In this document: piece after piece, positions 10,015 through 21,089 of the stretch
Layout of the letters: the number at the start of each line of letters is the position of its first letter
Numbering within the stretch: the first letter of the stretch is position 1
Assembly (NCBI GenBank): GCA_903949285.1
Contig: CAJAYT010000056.1
Coordinates: forward strand, 1-64,000
Source: an uncultured Burkholderiales bacterium
Lineage (GTDB): Bacteria > Pseudomonadota > Gammaproteobacteria > Burkholderiales > Burkholderiaceae_C
Reading direction: 5' to 3'
Length of the DNA: 64,000 nt
Translations under genes and position numbers: made by a program
The notes under the pieces: model-generated
Databases searched by the model: none
What the model was told of the DNA's origin: nothing
Seen by the model: the letters and a program-made list of their open reading frames with translations, nothing else

Positions 10015-10424
10015 TCTTCTTGATCTATAGATTCAACTACGTCTTTTTGAATCATCAGACTCATTGGTTGTTTTTGATACCCTCCTATCGCGCATTCTTT
10101 TTTCCTTCTCCTTTTTTAAGTCTAAGAGTTGGTGGCCAGCGAAGACAAAAACCAAAAGAAAAACAAATAATTCAATCCACATAATTAAATCTAATTCTAT
10201 ACGGCCCAGTCAAGGCTAAATTTCGAGAGTCTCTATTGTCAACCCGGTTATCAACCCGGTTCGCTCTTTTTTTGCTAGTCACAAATAGCTGCTCGTGCTA
10301 TCTTATATCGATCGCAGGTGTACAGAGTCTCTCAGCTCAGACAGTTGCAATTTGATATACAACAGGGTACTCGCACCACATCCAATCTATCGAATTCTAT
10401 TTTTGTACATATAGATAACAAAAA
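10015..10424. other. Intergenic region between glycosyltransferase and hemC
   Basis: 410 bases between the ends of two convergent genes. It holds a candidate terminator at 10241-10273. A 60-codon frame at 10002-10184 overlaps the glycosyltransferase stop but looks non-coding. Nothing else recognisable. Confidence 0.4.
10241..10273 (+). terminator. Possible terminator built from a direct repeat
   Basis: AACCCGGTT occurs twice, separated by ATC; because the unit is almost its own complement it can fold as AACC/GGTT plus GG/CC around one C-C mismatch. A T7 tract follows at 10267-10273. It would end the rightward glycosyltransferase transcript. Confidence 0.5.
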
Positions 10425-11372
10425 TTAAAATGGAAGAGCACCTTGCTTAATTAGTTTTCTAGCAACTTCATTACCTAAATTTGTTGCTTTATCTAAAATA
10501 TTTGAGAATTCGACTGAGCTTTTAACGTTTGTTTCGATTTGACACGAATCCTTTGCGTGTATCAAAGGTGAGTCCCTCATTAAATGATCTCCCCATGCTG
10601 CGTTAATGGCTAGTACACCATTATTAAGAGTTGCGTGCGCTGCCAGTGGCATTGAGCAACTCCCCCCCATGGTTCTGCTGACCGCTCTTTCCGCGTAAAC
10701 TGCTACGGTAGTCTCAATGTGGTTCAGCGTAGCCATTGCATCTAAGAGGTCTGTTCGGTCTGAATTGACCTCAATGCCAATGGCTCCTTGCCCAGCAGCA
10801 GGTAGCATGACGTGAGGTTCAAAGATACTACGAATTCTGTTTGATAAACCGAGTCGCTTTAACCCTGCTGCAGCTAGGATTATTCCCTGATAATGTCCTG
10901 CATCTAATTTCTTCAATCGGGTATCTAAGTTACCCCTTAGCGGCTCGATTTTCAAATCAGGCCTTAGCGCATTTAAAAGAACTGTGCGTCTAAGGCTTGA
11001 TGTACCAACAAGCGCACCCTTTGGTAAGTTATCCAAGCTAGCATATTCATTGGATACCCATGCATCTCTGGGGTCTTCGCGAGTCAAAATACAGGCAAGC
11101 GAGAAGCCCGGTGGTAATTCCATGGGCACATCTTTTAAGGAGTGTACGGCCAAGTCTGCAGAACCATTAGTTAGTGCAGTCTCAAGTTCTTTGATAAAAA
11201 GCCCCTTTCCTCCGACTTTGCTTAAGGGTTGATCCAGAATTTGGTCTCCCATCGTTGTCATACCCAAAAGCTGAACCTGGTGGCCCAATGATTCCAGTAA
11301 ATCTTTAACGTGATTGGCTTGCCATAAGGCAAGTCTGCTCTCTCTTGTTGCGATGGTAAGCTTTAAAGACAT
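10425..11372 (-). CDS. hemC: Hydroxymethylbilane synthase (porphobilinogen deaminase)
   Basis: 315 residues. Joins four porphobilinogens into hydroxymethylbilane. [10 protein letters not shown] at the start, HSLKDVP (the catalytic Asp of this loop), [15 protein letters not shown], and Cys239 in GGSCSMPLA, which carries the dipyrromethane cofactor, are all present; E. coli uses Cys242. It is the last gene of a leftward run with hemB, hemF and dxs upstream, 30 bases behind hemB. Whether this is the only hemC of the genome or a photosynthesis-dedicated copy cannot be seen here. Confidence 0.96.
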   Translation of the reverse strand: MSLKLTIATRESRLALWQANHVKDLLESLGHQVQLLGMTTMGDQILDQPLSKVGGKGLFIKELETALTNGSADLAVHSLKDVPMELPPGFSLACILTREDPRDAWVSNEYASLDNLPKGALVGTSSLRRTVLLNALRPDLKIEPLRGNLDTRLKKLDAGHYQGIILAAAGLKRLGLSNRIRSIFEPHVMLPAAGQGAIGIEVNSDRTDLLDAMATLNHIETTVAVYAERAVSRTMGGSCSMPLAAHATLNNGVLAINAAWGDHLMRDSPLIHAKDSCQIETNVKSSVEFSNILDKATNLGNEVARKLIKQGALPF

Positions 11373-11402
11373 AAAGTTTTTAGTCTAATTGGTTTTAGTT
11401 TT

Positions 11403-12440
<1,038 letters not shown>

Positions 12441-12530
12441 CTACTTTGAGTTTTTGTCTTATGGGATGAGATTTAGTGTTAATGAGCCAATAATTATTGG
12501 ACTCTTTAATGAATCGTTATGCAATGAAAA

Positions 12531-13442
12531 TTAGAGCCATTCTTGTATAACAATAAATTTACTTAGTAACTCATCTTCTGGGGAGTTTTTTTCTGTCTTG
12601 TGATCGTAAGACCAACTCACCAACGGAGGCATGGAGAGCAAAATAGACTCTGTACGCCCCCCCGATTGAAGACCAAAGTGTGTGCCCCGGTCCCAAACCA
12701 AATTAAATTCAACGTATCGGCCCCGTCTATATAACTGGTGTGCTCTTTGTCGCTCTGTGTAAGGCGTATCTTTTCTTTTTTCAACGAGGGGAATATAGGC
12801 GGGTATTAAAGAGTTACCTACACTTTTTAGCATGTCAAAACTTTTTTCTTGACCAAGCTCACAGAAGTCATCAAAAAATATACCCCCTATCCCTCGCTGT
12901 TCACCGCGGTGTTTGAGACAAAAATAATCATCACACCAATTCTTAAAGCGCGGGTACAAGCTTTCCCCGTAGGGGATTAGCGCATCGCGGCATGTTTTGT
13001 GAAAATGAACTGCGTCCTCTCTAAATCCGTAGTAGGGCGTCAGGTCTAGTCCACCACCAAACCACGTCACAGTTTGGCCATTAGAAGGTGTTGCTGCGAT
13101 CATCCGAACGTTCATGTGAACGGTAGGAACATAAGGGTTTCGCGGATGAAAAACAAGTGAGACACCCATCGCTTCAAAGGGTGAACCATTAAGCTCTGGC
13201 CGGTGCTGCGTAGCAGAAGGTGGAAGTTGTTTGCCTTTAACGTGAGAGAACCCACATCCTGCTCGCTCAAAGACCACACCATCCTCTAAGATTTGAGTAA
13301 CTCCGTTGCCTTGCAAAGGTTCGTTTGGTGCTTTCTCCCAAGCATCGGATACAAATGGTGTGCCTCCGTCTACCGAAGAAATGGTGTTCATTATGTTTTT
13401 TTGCAAACCAACCAAATAGCTTCTTATTAGATTTGAGTCCAT
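12531..13442 (-). CDS. hemF: Oxygen-dependent coproporphyrinogen III oxidase
   Basis: 303 residues. Converts coproporphyrinogen III to protoporphyrinogen IX with O2. The HemF signature is plain: [30 protein letters not shown], and [15 protein letters not shown]...ESILLSMPP. The O2-dependent form instead of HemN matches the aerobic cyclase AcsF in this cluster. 120 bases separate it from hemB. Confidence 0.96.
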   Translation of the reverse strand: MDSNLIRSYLVGLQKNIMNTISSVDGGTPFVSDAWEKAPNEPLQGNGVTQILEDGVVFERAGCGFSHVKGKQLPPSATQHRPELNGSPFEAMGVSLVFHPRNPYVPTVHMNVRMIAATPSNGQTVTWFGGGLDLTPYYGFREDAVHFHKTCRDALIPYGESLYPRFKNWCDDYFCLKHRGEQRGIGGIFFDDFCELGQEKSFDMLKSVGNSLIPAYIPLVEKRKDTPYTERQRAHQLYRRGRYVEFNLVWDRGTHFGLQSGGRTESILLSMPPLVSWSYDHKTEKNSPEDELLSKFIVIQEWL

Positions 13443-13580
13443 ACTTTTACTTCAACACGTAGACGAGAGTGTTTAATTTACTTATTGATCCTAGGCGAGT
13501 CGAAAGCTATCGATGTACACCCATAGGATATTGAAATTTTGATGTACTAAAGATCAACTAGCGCAATTAAAAAATCGTTA

Positions 13581-13763
13581 TTAATTACTTTCTTTCCCTT
13601 GGGTACCTACCTTAAGAGCGTATGCGGCAATGAGACCAAAGCATACAGAAGCTATCCATACGCCTACGGGGGAGAAACCAGGCTTTATTTGAAAAATAAA
13701 GTGAAAAATGAGTGTTCCGATAATGAAAAATATCAATTGCCCAATTAATCTAGTACTGTGCAT
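13581..13763 (-). CDS. Small two-TM membrane protein between hemF and dxs
   Basis: 60 codons with hydrophobic stretches at about 9-25 and 31-50 and a polar C-terminus (KVGTQGKESN). It has the same orientation as its neighbours, 55 bases from the dxs stop. I do not recognise it. Composition and position favour a real gene, but the length alone does not prove it. Confidence 0.5.
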   Translation of the reverse strand: MHSTRLIGQLIFFIIGTLIFHFIFQIKPGFSPVGVWIASVCFGLIAAYALKVGTQGKESN

Positions 13764-13818
13764 TTTTAGACCTTTAAATGTTAAGAACCTTGGCTACGAT
13801 AGGCAAGGTTGGGTGAAA

Positions 13819-15735
13819 TTAAGCCACAAGAAAAATTTTATTACTAACCTGTTTACTTTCAACTTGTTCTTCTTTTTGCGCTGCAAAGAATTGAGGCCAA
13901 TGATCTTGAATTTTTAGGGCTACCCCGGCCGCATCAAGCCCGTAATCACTTAATAGTTCTGCGGCATCTCCGTGTTCAGTGAACTCATCCTCAAAGCCAA
14001 TGCAAAGTACCGAGATGTCTATCCCCATAGTTTGACAAGCCTCCATGACGGCCGAGCCAGCACCTCCAGCTTTGCAACCATCCTCTAGTGTGACAAATTT
14101 TTGGTGAGTTCTCGCTAGTTGCGCAATAGTCTCTAAATCCAGGGGCTTAACCCATCGCATATCTACAACTGTAAAGTCCATCGAATCTGCAACCTCAAGT
14201 GCGGGGTAGAGCATGGGACCAAAGGCCAGTAAAGCTATATTTTTCCCATTGCGTTTTATATGCGCTTTACCCCAGGGCAGCGGCTCTAGAGTATTTTCTA
14301 CAGTAGCACCAGCACCGGCTCCCCTTGGGTATCGAACAGTTACGGGTCCTGTGTGCAAATAAGCTGTGCTGAGTAGGCGTCTGCACTGGTCCTCATCTGA
14401 AGGACAAATAATGCTCATATTAGGTATACACCGAGTAAAGGCAATATCGTACACGCCGGCATGGGTAGGGCCATCGGGGCCAACAATACCTGCTCTGTCT
14501 AGAGCAAAGACGATGGAAAGGTTTTGCAAAGCTACATCATGGATAAGTTGATCGTAACCCCGCTGTAAAAAGGTTGAATAAATAGCGACGACGGGTTTCA
14601 GACCCTCGCAGGCCAACCCGGCTGCAAAAGTAATGGCGTGCTGCTCGGCAATACCAACATCAAAATAACGAGCAGGAAAGGATTTGCTAAATTGAACCAT
14701 GCCAGAGCCCTCGCGCATGGCCGGTGTTATTCCTACGAGTTTAGGGTCATTCAAAGCCATATCGCAAAGCCATTGTCCAAAGACCTGTGTATAGGTGAGC
14801 TTAGAGGGAGGACTGGGCTGCAGACCAAGGCTTGGGTTAAATTTGGAGGGGCCGTGGTATGCGATGGGATCAGCCTCAGCTTTTGAGTAGCCTTTACCTT
14901 TTTTGGTCACCACGTGTAAGAACTGCGGACCGCTCCCTTGTCTTAATTCACTGAGTGTTTTGACCAAAGTATTTAGATCATGACCATCGATTGGCCCTGT
15001 GTAATGAAATCCCATTTTTTCAAAAATAGTATTTTGATGAACGAGATCATGCGTTTGTTGCTCAATATGTTTGGCAAGTGCAAAAAGAGGCGGAGCATTT
15101 TTGAGGATATTCTTACCAAATTCTTTAGCACTTGCGTAAAACCTTCCTTGCATCAATTCTTGGAGGTAGTTGTTGAGTGCGCCAACAGGTGGACTGATCG
15201 ACATGTCATTGTCATTTAAGATGACAAGCAAGTCGCATTCGCTCGCCCCTGCATTGTTCATGGCTTCATAGGCCATTCCAGCAGTTAAGGCGCCGTCCCC
15301 AATAATAGCGACACATTTGCGCGAGGAGCCCAGTTGCTTGGAGGCGAGGGCCATTCCAAGTGCGGCAGAAATGCTGGTCGATGAGTGTGCTGTGCCAAAA
15401 GTGTCATAGATACTTTCGTCTCGTTTAGGAAAGCCACTTAATCCTGATTTTTGGCGAATTGTTTTCAGTTGGTCAAAGCGACCTGTTAGCATTTTGTGGG
15501 TGTATGTTTGATGTCCTACATCCCAAACCAATCGGTCATTCGGTGTGTCATAAACATAATGCAAGGCAAGTGTTAGTTCAACGGTGCCCAGGTTCGAGCT
15601 AAAGTGCCCACCGGTTTGTGAAACAGAATCTATTAGGTGTGAGCGAAGTAAGTCCGCTACACCAGGCAACTGATCTTGTGAGAGTTTTCTCAAAAGAGCA
15701 GGAGACTTAATCCATTGCAATAAACTACCATTCAT
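13819..15735 (-). CDS. dxs: 1-deoxy-D-xylulose-5-phosphate synthase
   Basis: 638 residues, full length. First step of the MEP isoprenoid pathway, which feeds both carotenoids and the bacteriochlorophyll tail. Thiamine-diphosphate motif [18 protein letters not shown]...NDNDMSIS, the transketolase pyrimidine domain ([15 protein letters not shown]) and [15 protein letters not shown] are all intact. The final 25 residues ([16 protein letters not shown] and following) extend slightly beyond the usual end. A PpsR-type palindrome lies 56 bases upstream of the ATG, in the region shared with hemE. Confidence 0.96.
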   Translation of the reverse strand: MNGSLLQWIKSPALLRKLSQDQLPGVADLLRSHLIDSVSQTGGHFSSNLGTVELTLALHYVYDTPNDRLVWDVGHQTYTHKMLTGRFDQLKTIRQKSGLSGFPKRDESIYDTFGTAHSSTSISAALGMALASKQLGSSRKCVAIIGDGALTAGMAYEAMNNAGASECDLLVILNDNDMSISPPVGALNNYLQELMQGRFYASAKEFGKNILKNAPPLFALAKHIEQQTHDLVHQNTIFEKMGFHYTGPIDGHDLNTLVKTLSELRQGSGPQFLHVVTKKGKGYSKAEADPIAYHGPSKFNPSLGLQPSPPSKLTYTQVFGQWLCDMALNDPKLVGITPAMREGSGMVQFSKSFPARYFDVGIAEQHAITFAAGLACEGLKPVVAIYSTFLQRGYDQLIHDVALQNLSIVFALDRAGIVGPDGPTHAGVYDIAFTRCIPNMSIICPSDEDQCRRLLSTAYLHTGPVTVRYPRGAGAGATVENTLEPLPWGKAHIKRNGKNIALLAFGPMLYPALEVADSMDFTVVDMRWVKPLDLETIAQLARTHQKFVTLEDGCKAGGAGSAVMEACQTMGIDISVLCIGFEDEFTEHGDAAELLSDYGLDAAGVALKIQDHWPQFFAAQKEEQVESKQVSNKIFLVA

Positions 15736-15790
15736 GAAAACGCCTCATAAGCTTGTCATTGAAGTGGTAATTTATATGAAAATCCAAAAG

Positions 15791-15808
15791 TGTCAAGAAG
15801 GGTAGACA
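15791..15808. promoter_or_regulatory. PpsR/CrtJ-type operator, dxs-hemE promoter region
   Basis: TGTCAAGAAGGGTAGACA, an exact TGT-N12-ACA. One half-site contains TTGACA (read leftward, a consensus -35 for dxs) and the other TAGACA (rightward, -35 for hemE), so bound repressor would cover both promoters. Confidence 0.75.
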
Positions 15809-15832
15809 CTAATTTGGTAAAATAAATATGAC
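15803..15832 (+). promoter_or_regulatory. Candidate sigma70 promoter of hemE
   Basis: TAGACA at 15803-15808 and TATGAC at 15827-15832 with an 18-base spacer. The -35 is part of the PpsR palindrome. Confidence 0.45.
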
Positions 15833-15924
15833 ATTATGATTTCTGATCGAATGAACAAATGGCGAGTCATATTTAATTGAAAATCATCATTAAATATTAA
15901 GTTTAGATGTAAAAAGTAATCCGT

Positions 15925-17079
15925 ATGAGTCAAATAGATCAAATCCATCCAGAAGAAAAAAAAACAGCCCTAATCCCCCCAAATCTAGAAAACGATACGT
16001 TTCTAAGGGCTTGTTTTAGGCAGGCGACGGATTACACGCCGGTTTGGTTAATGCGTCAAGCTGGCAGGTATTTACCAGAGTACTGCGCGACACGAGCAGT
16101 GGCAGGGAGTTTCATGGGATTGGCCACCAATGTTGACTTTGCAACGCAGGTAACGCTTCAGCCCCTTGATCGTTACAAACTTGATGCGGCTATTTTGTTT
16201 TCGGATATTTTGACAGTTCCAGATGCAATGGGACTTGGATTAACGTTTAGTCAAGGAGAGGGGCCGGTCTTTGCAAAGTCAGTTCGCAGTGAAGCTGCAG
16301 TAGCTGAGCTTTGTGTGCCCGATATGAATAAATTGAGGTATGTGTTTGATGCTGTGAGCTCCATCAAGCGCGCTCTGAACGGGCGAGTGCCTTTGATTGG
16401 TTTTTCTGGAAGCCCGTGGACTTTGGGGTGTTACATGGTTGAGGGCGCAGGTTCAGATGACTATAGACATGTAAAGAGTCTGATGTATAGCCGTCCTGAC
16501 TTGATGCACAAAATTTTGGCCATCAATGCAGACTCAGTGGCCGAGTACTTGAATGAGCAAATACGTGCGGGCGCCCAAGCTGTGATGATTTTTGATAGTT
16601 GGGGGGGAGTATTGGCCGATGGAGCCTTCCAAGAGTTCAGTTTGGCCTATACCGCACGGGTTTTGTCCAAGCTTCAAAGGAGCTTTGAAGGCGTTCAAAT
16701 TCCTAGAATTGTTTTTACAAAAGGAGGAGGAATTTGGTTAAAAGAGATGGGGCAGTTGGACTGCGAGGTCTTAGGTCTAGATTGGACCATGAACTTAGGT
16801 CTAGCTAGGGAGCTTGTAGGGGGTGGGCTTGGCACGCCGGGCAAAGCACTTCAAGGAAACATAGATCCGAATGTGTTATTTAGCTCGCCCCATCAAATTG
16901 CTGAGCAAGTGCGAAGAGTTCTAGAGAGTTTTGGATCACCTCACCTTGATAAAACAAGGTCTGGGCCAACGCATATTTTTAATTTAGGGCACGGGATTAG
17001 TCAATATACCCCTCCTGAACATGTATCCGCATTAGTGGATGCAGTACATGAGCATTCTTCAAAGATGCGTCAAATATAA
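15925..17079 (+). CDS. hemE: Uroporphyrinogen III decarboxylase
   Basis: 384 residues. Decarboxylates the four acetate side chains of uroporphyrinogen III. Signature [13 protein letters not shown] near residue 42, the [11 protein letters not shown] loop with the catalytic Asp, [16 protein letters not shown], and the C-terminal HIFNLGHGI are intact. The first 28 residues or so ([14 protein letters not shown]) are a polar extension before the family start; a later start is not required because the ATG is well placed. It is monocistronic, convergent with hemA. Confidence 0.96.
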   Translation: MSQIDQIHPEEKKTALIPPNLENDTFLRACFRQATDYTPVWLMRQAGRYLPEYCATRAVAGSFMGLATNVDFATQVTLQPLDRYKLDAAILFSDILTVPDAMGLGLTFSQGEGPVFAKSVRSEAAVAELCVPDMNKLRYVFDAVSSIKRALNGRVPLIGFSGSPWTLGCYMVEGAGSDDYRHVKSLMYSRPDLMHKILAINADSVAEYLNEQIRAGAQAVMIFDSWGGVLADGAFQEFSLAYTARVLSKLQRSFEGVQIPRIVFTKGGGIWLKEMGQLDCEVLGLDWTMNLGLARELVGGGLGTPGKALQGNIDPNVLFSSPHQIAEQVRRVLESFGSPHLDKTRSGPTHIFNLGHGISQYTPPEHVSALVDAVHEHSSKMRQI

Positions 17080-17218
17080 ATGCGTATGAAAGAGCGAACA
17101 TTTTTCTAATCAAAAAATGACGTTCAATAAATTGCCCTGAGTGCCCTGAGATTTGTATCAGTGATATATTGTGTAAAGGCCTTATCTTTATGGGTAGTAA
17201 TAAGAATTAGCTGTTCAT

Positions 17219-18493
17219 TCATTCAACCGTATGACGCTTGCAGCCCTCAAGAAAGAAGTGCTCAATAGCGTATTGTGCTTTGTCTCTGGTACCCATATCT
17301 TTAGAATGCAAATCTGCCATTGCACCGTGAAGCAGTTTTTGGGTAAGCCCTTTGCTCATCAGTTCCAAAATTTGATCGATGTCGTCACCCCTCGCAATCA
17401 TTTTCTTTGCTTTGGCAATTTCTAACTCACGCCATTGATCTGTTTTTTGGTGAAGTCGTTGAATGAGCGGAACGTCATCTCGTTTGTTTAACCAACTCAA
17501 AAAACCGTGCACGCCTTCATCAATAATATCTTCTGCCTTCGCCACAGCAGCTAAACGGTTTTCTTTGTTGTTATCAACAATTTTTGATAAGTGATCGACC
17601 GTATACAGAAATACGTTGCTCAGTTCTTGAACTTGCGACTCAATATCCCTTGGCACAGCTAAATCAAGCATAAACATGGGACGATTTCTTCGCTGCTTGA
17701 GTGCACTCTCAACCGCGCCAAGACCAATAAGGGGCAGTGTGCTGGCGGTGCAACTGATCACAATATCAAATTCGTGTAATTTTTCTGGAATCTCGCTTAA
17801 GGTAATTGCGCTGGCACTAAATTTGGCTGCTAACTCTTGGCCCTTAATGGAGTTTCGGTTTGCGACGCACATTTTTTTGGGCTGCTTGGATGAGAAGTGC
17901 GTCATGCAAAGCTCAATCATCTCGCCCGCACCTACAAAGAGGACTTGGAGCTGTGAGATATCCTCGAATATTTGACTGGCTAAGCGAACAGCAGCTGCCG
18001 CCATGCTGATGGAGTGACTTCCAATTTCTGTTGAACTGCGCACTCTTTTAGCTACCGAAAAACTTCGGTCAAAGAGCTGATTAAGGGTGGTGCCCAAATA
18101 GCCTGCCTCGCGGGCAGTTTGTACCGCATTTTTTAATTGTCCTAATATTTGTGGCTCTCCAAGAACCATGGAGTCCAACCCACTTGCAACTCTAAATGCA
18201 TGCCTTGCAGCGCTGTCATGCTCGAGCGTGTAGCCGTGTGTGTCCAAAATACTGGGAGACTCTCCGCCAAGACGGGCAAACCATTTTTGAGTATCCCCTA
18301 AGTGCTCGGGACTTACAGAACAATAGATCTCAGTTCTATTGCAGGTTGACAGCACTGCAGCCTCCGTTTTCTCACCAAACTGGTTACGAAAGTCCTGCAG
18401 ATGCGTTGTGATTTGATCGCTTGCCCATGCAAACTTCTCCCTAATGCTGATCGGGGCTGTTTGGTGATTAAGACCAATCGCTATAACGCTCAT
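17219..18493 (-). CDS. hemA: Glutamyl-tRNA reductase
   Basis: 424 residues. First committed step of the C5 route to 5-aminolevulinate. Cys51 in LSTCNRTEIYC is the catalytic thiol; VLGEPQILGQLK, the Rossmann segment LFVGAGEMIELC and the C-terminal dimerisation helices (LTQKLLHGAM) are present. It therefore uses the C5 pathway and not the ALA-synthase route of alphaproteobacterial phototrophs. Divergent from crtE with two PpsR-type palindromes between them. Confidence 0.95.
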   Translation of the reverse strand: MSVIAIGLNHQTAPISIREKFAWASDQITTHLQDFRNQFGEKTEAAVLSTCNRTEIYCSVSPEHLGDTQKWFARLGGESPSILDTHGYTLEHDSAARHAFRVASGLDSMVLGEPQILGQLKNAVQTAREAGYLGTTLNQLFDRSFSVAKRVRSSTEIGSHSISMAAAAVRLASQIFEDISQLQVLFVGAGEMIELCMTHFSSKQPKKMCVANRNSIKGQELAAKFSASAITLSEIPEKLHEFDIVISCTASTLPLIGLGAVESALKQRRNRPMFMLDLAVPRDIESQVQELSNVFLYTVDHLSKIVDNNKENRLAAVAKAEDIIDEGVHGFLSWLNKRDDVPLIQRLHQKTDQWRELEIAKAKKMIARGDDIDQILELMSKGLTQKLLHGAMADLHSKDMGTRDKAQYAIEHFFLEGCKRHTVE

Positions 18494-18659
18494 CCGAGCC
18501 CCCTGGTACTCAAAAGGCCACAGCTATAGGATTTATCAGCATATCTCAATGCATTTAATGTCCCTACCAAGCTGGAGGAGACTGATCCTGGTGGCAGTAA
18601 AGGTGGGTGAGGGTTTGTTCTGAGCATCTTTTTTAATCATACAACTTGACAAATCTGAG

Positions 18660-18677
18660 TGTAATGTTACATTGACA
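18660..18677. promoter_or_regulatory. PpsR/CrtJ-type operator 1, hemA-crtE
   Basis: TGTAATGTTACATTGACA fits TGT-N12-ACA; its right half is TTGACA, a consensus -35 for rightward transcription toward crtE. Its centre is 26 bases from that of operator 2. Confidence 0.65.
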
Positions 18678-18685
18678 TTTATATT

Positions 18686-18703
18686 TGTCAATAAGTATTT
18701 ACA
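18686..18703. promoter_or_regulatory. PpsR/CrtJ-type operator 2, hemA-crtE
   Basis: TGTCAATAAGTATTTACA fits TGT-N12-ACA; its left half read on the other strand is TTGACA, a -35 for leftward transcription toward hemA. Paired sites are the known mode of cooperative binding for CrtJ/PpsR. Confidence 0.7.
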
Positions 18704-18803
18704 TTTTTTTGAAATTTTGCACCTTTATGGGTTTTTTGGGTCAATTTAGCGTGCTGGCACCATGGGTTGATGTGTAACTAGCGTCTCATATTTATAGGGA
18801 ATC

Positions 18804-19739
18804 ATGAACATGAACATAGAGCAAAGAATACAAGCCGCGATGGAGAGGCACTTCAACGAGGTGATGACTGAGTCAACACCTCCCACCCTCAAAGCTGCTA
18901 TGCGTCACGCTCTATTTCCTGGTGGAGCAAGGATAAGACCTCAGTTGTACATGGCTGTTGCCATGGTGAGTGGGGAGGATGCACCTTTGATCACTGACGC
19001 CGGTGCAGTCGCGCTGGAGCTCATGCACAGTGCCTCACTGGTTCATGATGATATGCCCTGTTTTGACGACGCGCAGTTGCGCAGGGGTAAAACCACTGTG
19101 CACGTCGAATTCTCAGAGCCAATAGCCTTGTTAACGGGGGATGCATTAATCGTAATGGCTTATCAAGTACTGATCAATCAGTCCACTAAAAAGGCAATTA
19201 GTCGCAAACACGCAAACCGCTTACTTGAGATGATGCACGTATTGAGTCAAGGCGTTGGAGCTCCAAGCGGGATCGTAGCCGGACAGGCCTGGGAGTGCGA
19301 ATCAAAAGTAGATCTTTGGAAGTACCAGCGTGCAAAAACGGGTTCACTATTCACCGCAGCAACTTGTATGGGGGCAATCGCAGCAGGTGCTAAGCCTGAT
19401 CCTTGGCGAGAGTTGGGGGAGAGTTTGGGGGATGCATACCAAATTGCAGATGATATTAGAGACGTGATAGGGCATGTTGAGCTCATTGGTAAACCTGTAG
19501 GTCAAGACGCAGAGCACGGTCGTCCCAGCGCTGCCCAGGTGCTTGGGCTGGAGGGGGCAAATAAAGAATTTCAGCGACTCATAGAAAACGCGGCAAGGTC
19601 AGTTCCCGATTGCGCTGGCAGGCACATTCTTAGGGAGATGATTTACAAAGAGTCTGAGCGCTTGGTACCACAGCCTGAGTACGAGCGCTACCTTCAGATG
19701 GTCAAGGTGAACCCCCAAAGAGTTGAGAAAGCTATATGA
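18804..19739 (+). CDS. crtE: Geranylgeranyl diphosphate synthase
   Basis: 311-residue polyprenyl synthetase. First Asp-rich motif HDDMPCFDDAQLRRGK at residues 81-96, second ADDIRD near 215. Makes GGPP for carotenoids and for the bacteriochlorophyll tail. A short-chain FPP synthase is the alternative by motif alone, but adjacency to crtF and bchC in a PpsR-controlled run argues for CrtE. Its stop overlaps the crtF start (ATGA). Confidence 0.92.
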   Translation: MNMNIEQRIQAAMERHFNEVMTESTPPTLKAAMRHALFPGGARIRPQLYMAVAMVSGEDAPLITDAGAVALELMHSASLVHDDMPCFDDAQLRRGKTTVHVEFSEPIALLTGDALIVMAYQVLINQSTKKAISRKHANRLLEMMHVLSQGVGAPSGIVAGQAWECESKVDLWKYQRAKTGSLFTAATCMGAIAAGAKPDPWRELGESLGDAYQIADDIRDVIGHVELIGKPVGQDAEHGRPSAAQVLGLEGANKEFQRLIENAARSVPDCAGRHILREMIYKESERLVPQPEYERYLQMVKVNPQRVEKAI

Positions 19740-21001
19740 CCTTCAATGTGCAAGTCTCACCCTCACGCTCATTGATTAGGGACGCGCAAGTCTCAAACAG
19801 CCCTATGTCAAAAGGCTTCATCGAAAAAGCAAGAGAAAAAATTCAGCAATGTATGAGTTCGCCCTCGTTTTACCGTTTAACGGTTCGAAGCGTGTTCACC
19901 CGTTGGTTTGCAGTTCGTCGAACAAAGCAGGTTTTTGATTTGATGGCTGGATTTGTCAATTTTCAAGTCTTGCTGACTTGTTTGAAGTTGGGCGTACTTG
20001 ACAAGGCTTACAACTCGCCTGCAACACTTGAGGAACTCTCTCAGCACGCCCATACGTCACAAAAAAACCTTGAACCGCTGGTCCTCTCTGCAGTAGCGCT
20101 TGGACTACTTGAGCATAGACCGCTTGGCCGCTTTGGAATTGGCTCACTCGGACTGCCCGTAGTCGCTTACGAAGGTATCAGGGCTATGGTTGAGCACAAT
20201 GGTGTGCTGTACAAGGACATGCAAGATACAGAGGGACTTATCAAGCGAACAACCCAGTCCCAGATGAATGAATACTGGCCCTACGCAAAAACTAAAAACA
20301 ATTTGAGCGAAACACAAACTTGTGAAAAAAACGCAGATCAAACATCTGTGCAGATTGATGGTTTAGACTCCGCGGCAGCGAACAAGAACACCGGTGCCGA
20401 TCTATTTGCTCGGTATTCAGAGTTAATGTCTGCATCGCAGAACTTTGTCATCGATGAAATTTTGAATACATATGATTTCACAGATCACAAACGAATGCTT
20501 GATATCGGATGCGGGAAGGGGAGATTTGTCTCTAGTGTGGCAAATAACTATAAACACATTGAATTTGAATTGATGGACTTACCCCAAGTCATTCAAATAA
20601 CCGCATCCAAACTCAAGAATTCGAATTTCGAAAACCGATTGAGTTTTAATCCCGGTAGTTTTAAAACCCATCCGCTACCCAGCAACGTTGATTTGGTAAC
20701 CATGGTACGAATTGCCCACGATCACAGTGACGATGTGGTCGCAGCGCTGCTCAGAAAAATATACCTCGCCCTGCCTCCCAAGGGCACTTTGTTACTGGCT
20801 GAGCCCATGGCAGAGTCCAGCGGCAAAGGGGCTAGGCACGACGCGTACTTCCATTTTTACTTGCTCGCCATGGGTGAGGGGCGCCTAAGAACTCCTGAGC
20901 TACTCAGTCAAATGATGTTGGACGCGGGATTTAGCCAAGTGAGGGTGCTATCAAACCCCATGCCCATTCACGCCAAGATTTTGGTTGCTGAAAAAGAGTA
21001 G
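19736..21001 (+). CDS. crtF: Demethylspheroidene / hydroxyneurosporene O-methyltransferase
   Basis: 421 residues. SAM-dependent O-methylation of the carotenoid 1-hydroxyl group. The C-terminal methyltransferase domain shows MLDIGCGKGRF, the acidic LMDLPQ strand end and MVRIAHDHSDD. The N-terminal dimerisation domain (VFDLMAGFVNFQVLLTCLKLGVLD) is typical. A polar stretch at about 182-217, rich in Asn, Ser, Thr and Gln, is inserted between the domains. Coupled to crtE by ATGA overlap; bchC follows. Confidence 0.92.
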   Translation: MTFNVQVSPSRSLIRDAQVSNSPMSKGFIEKAREKIQQCMSSPSFYRLTVRSVFTRWFAVRRTKQVFDLMAGFVNFQVLLTCLKLGVLDKAYNSPATLEELSQHAHTSQKNLEPLVLSAVALGLLEHRPLGRFGIGSLGLPVVAYEGIRAMVEHNGVLYKDMQDTEGLIKRTTQSQMNEYWPYAKTKNNLSETQTCEKNADQTSVQIDGLDSAAANKNTGADLFARYSELMSASQNFVIDEILNTYDFTDHKRMLDIGCGKGRFVSSVANNYKHIEFELMDLPQVIQITASKLKNSNFENRLSFNPGSFKTHPLPSNVDLVTMVRIAHDHSDDVVAALLRKIYLALPPKGTLLLAEPMAESSGKGARHDAYFHFYLLAMGEGRLRTPELLSQMMLDAGFSQVRVLSNPMPIHAKILVAEKE

Positions 21002-21044
21002 TCTGCCCACTGATTGGTATTTATACCTATGTTAAACTCCAAAG

Positions 21045-21062
21045 TGTCAATTAAGATTGACG
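21045..21062. promoter_or_regulatory. PpsR/CrtJ-type operator upstream of bchC
   Basis: TGTCAATTAAGATTGACG, an almost perfect palindrome differing from TGT-N12-ACA only in the last base. It lies 28 bases before the bchC ATG. The same final G occurs in the bchF operator. Confidence 0.65.
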
Positions 21063-21089
21063 TTATATTGTGTAAATTACGGATTACAA

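Larger units (their letters stand above)
18494..18803. promoter_or_regulatory. hemA-crtE divergent control region
   Basis: 310 bases without a gene, AT-rich in the middle. It holds two TGT-N12-ACA palindromes (18660-18677 and 18686-18703). The crtE leader downstream of them is about 100 bases. I see no other structured element. Confidence 0.6.

Noticed and set aside
10002-10184. 60-codon frame after the glycosyltransferase
   Set aside because: Starts inside the previous gene, aromatic-rich low-complexity reading of AT-rich DNA, no ribosome site.
21014-21036. Palindrome GGTATTTATACC upstream of bchC as a regulator site
   Set aside because: Short, found once, and it does not match any operator type I know; the nearby PpsR site explains the region better.
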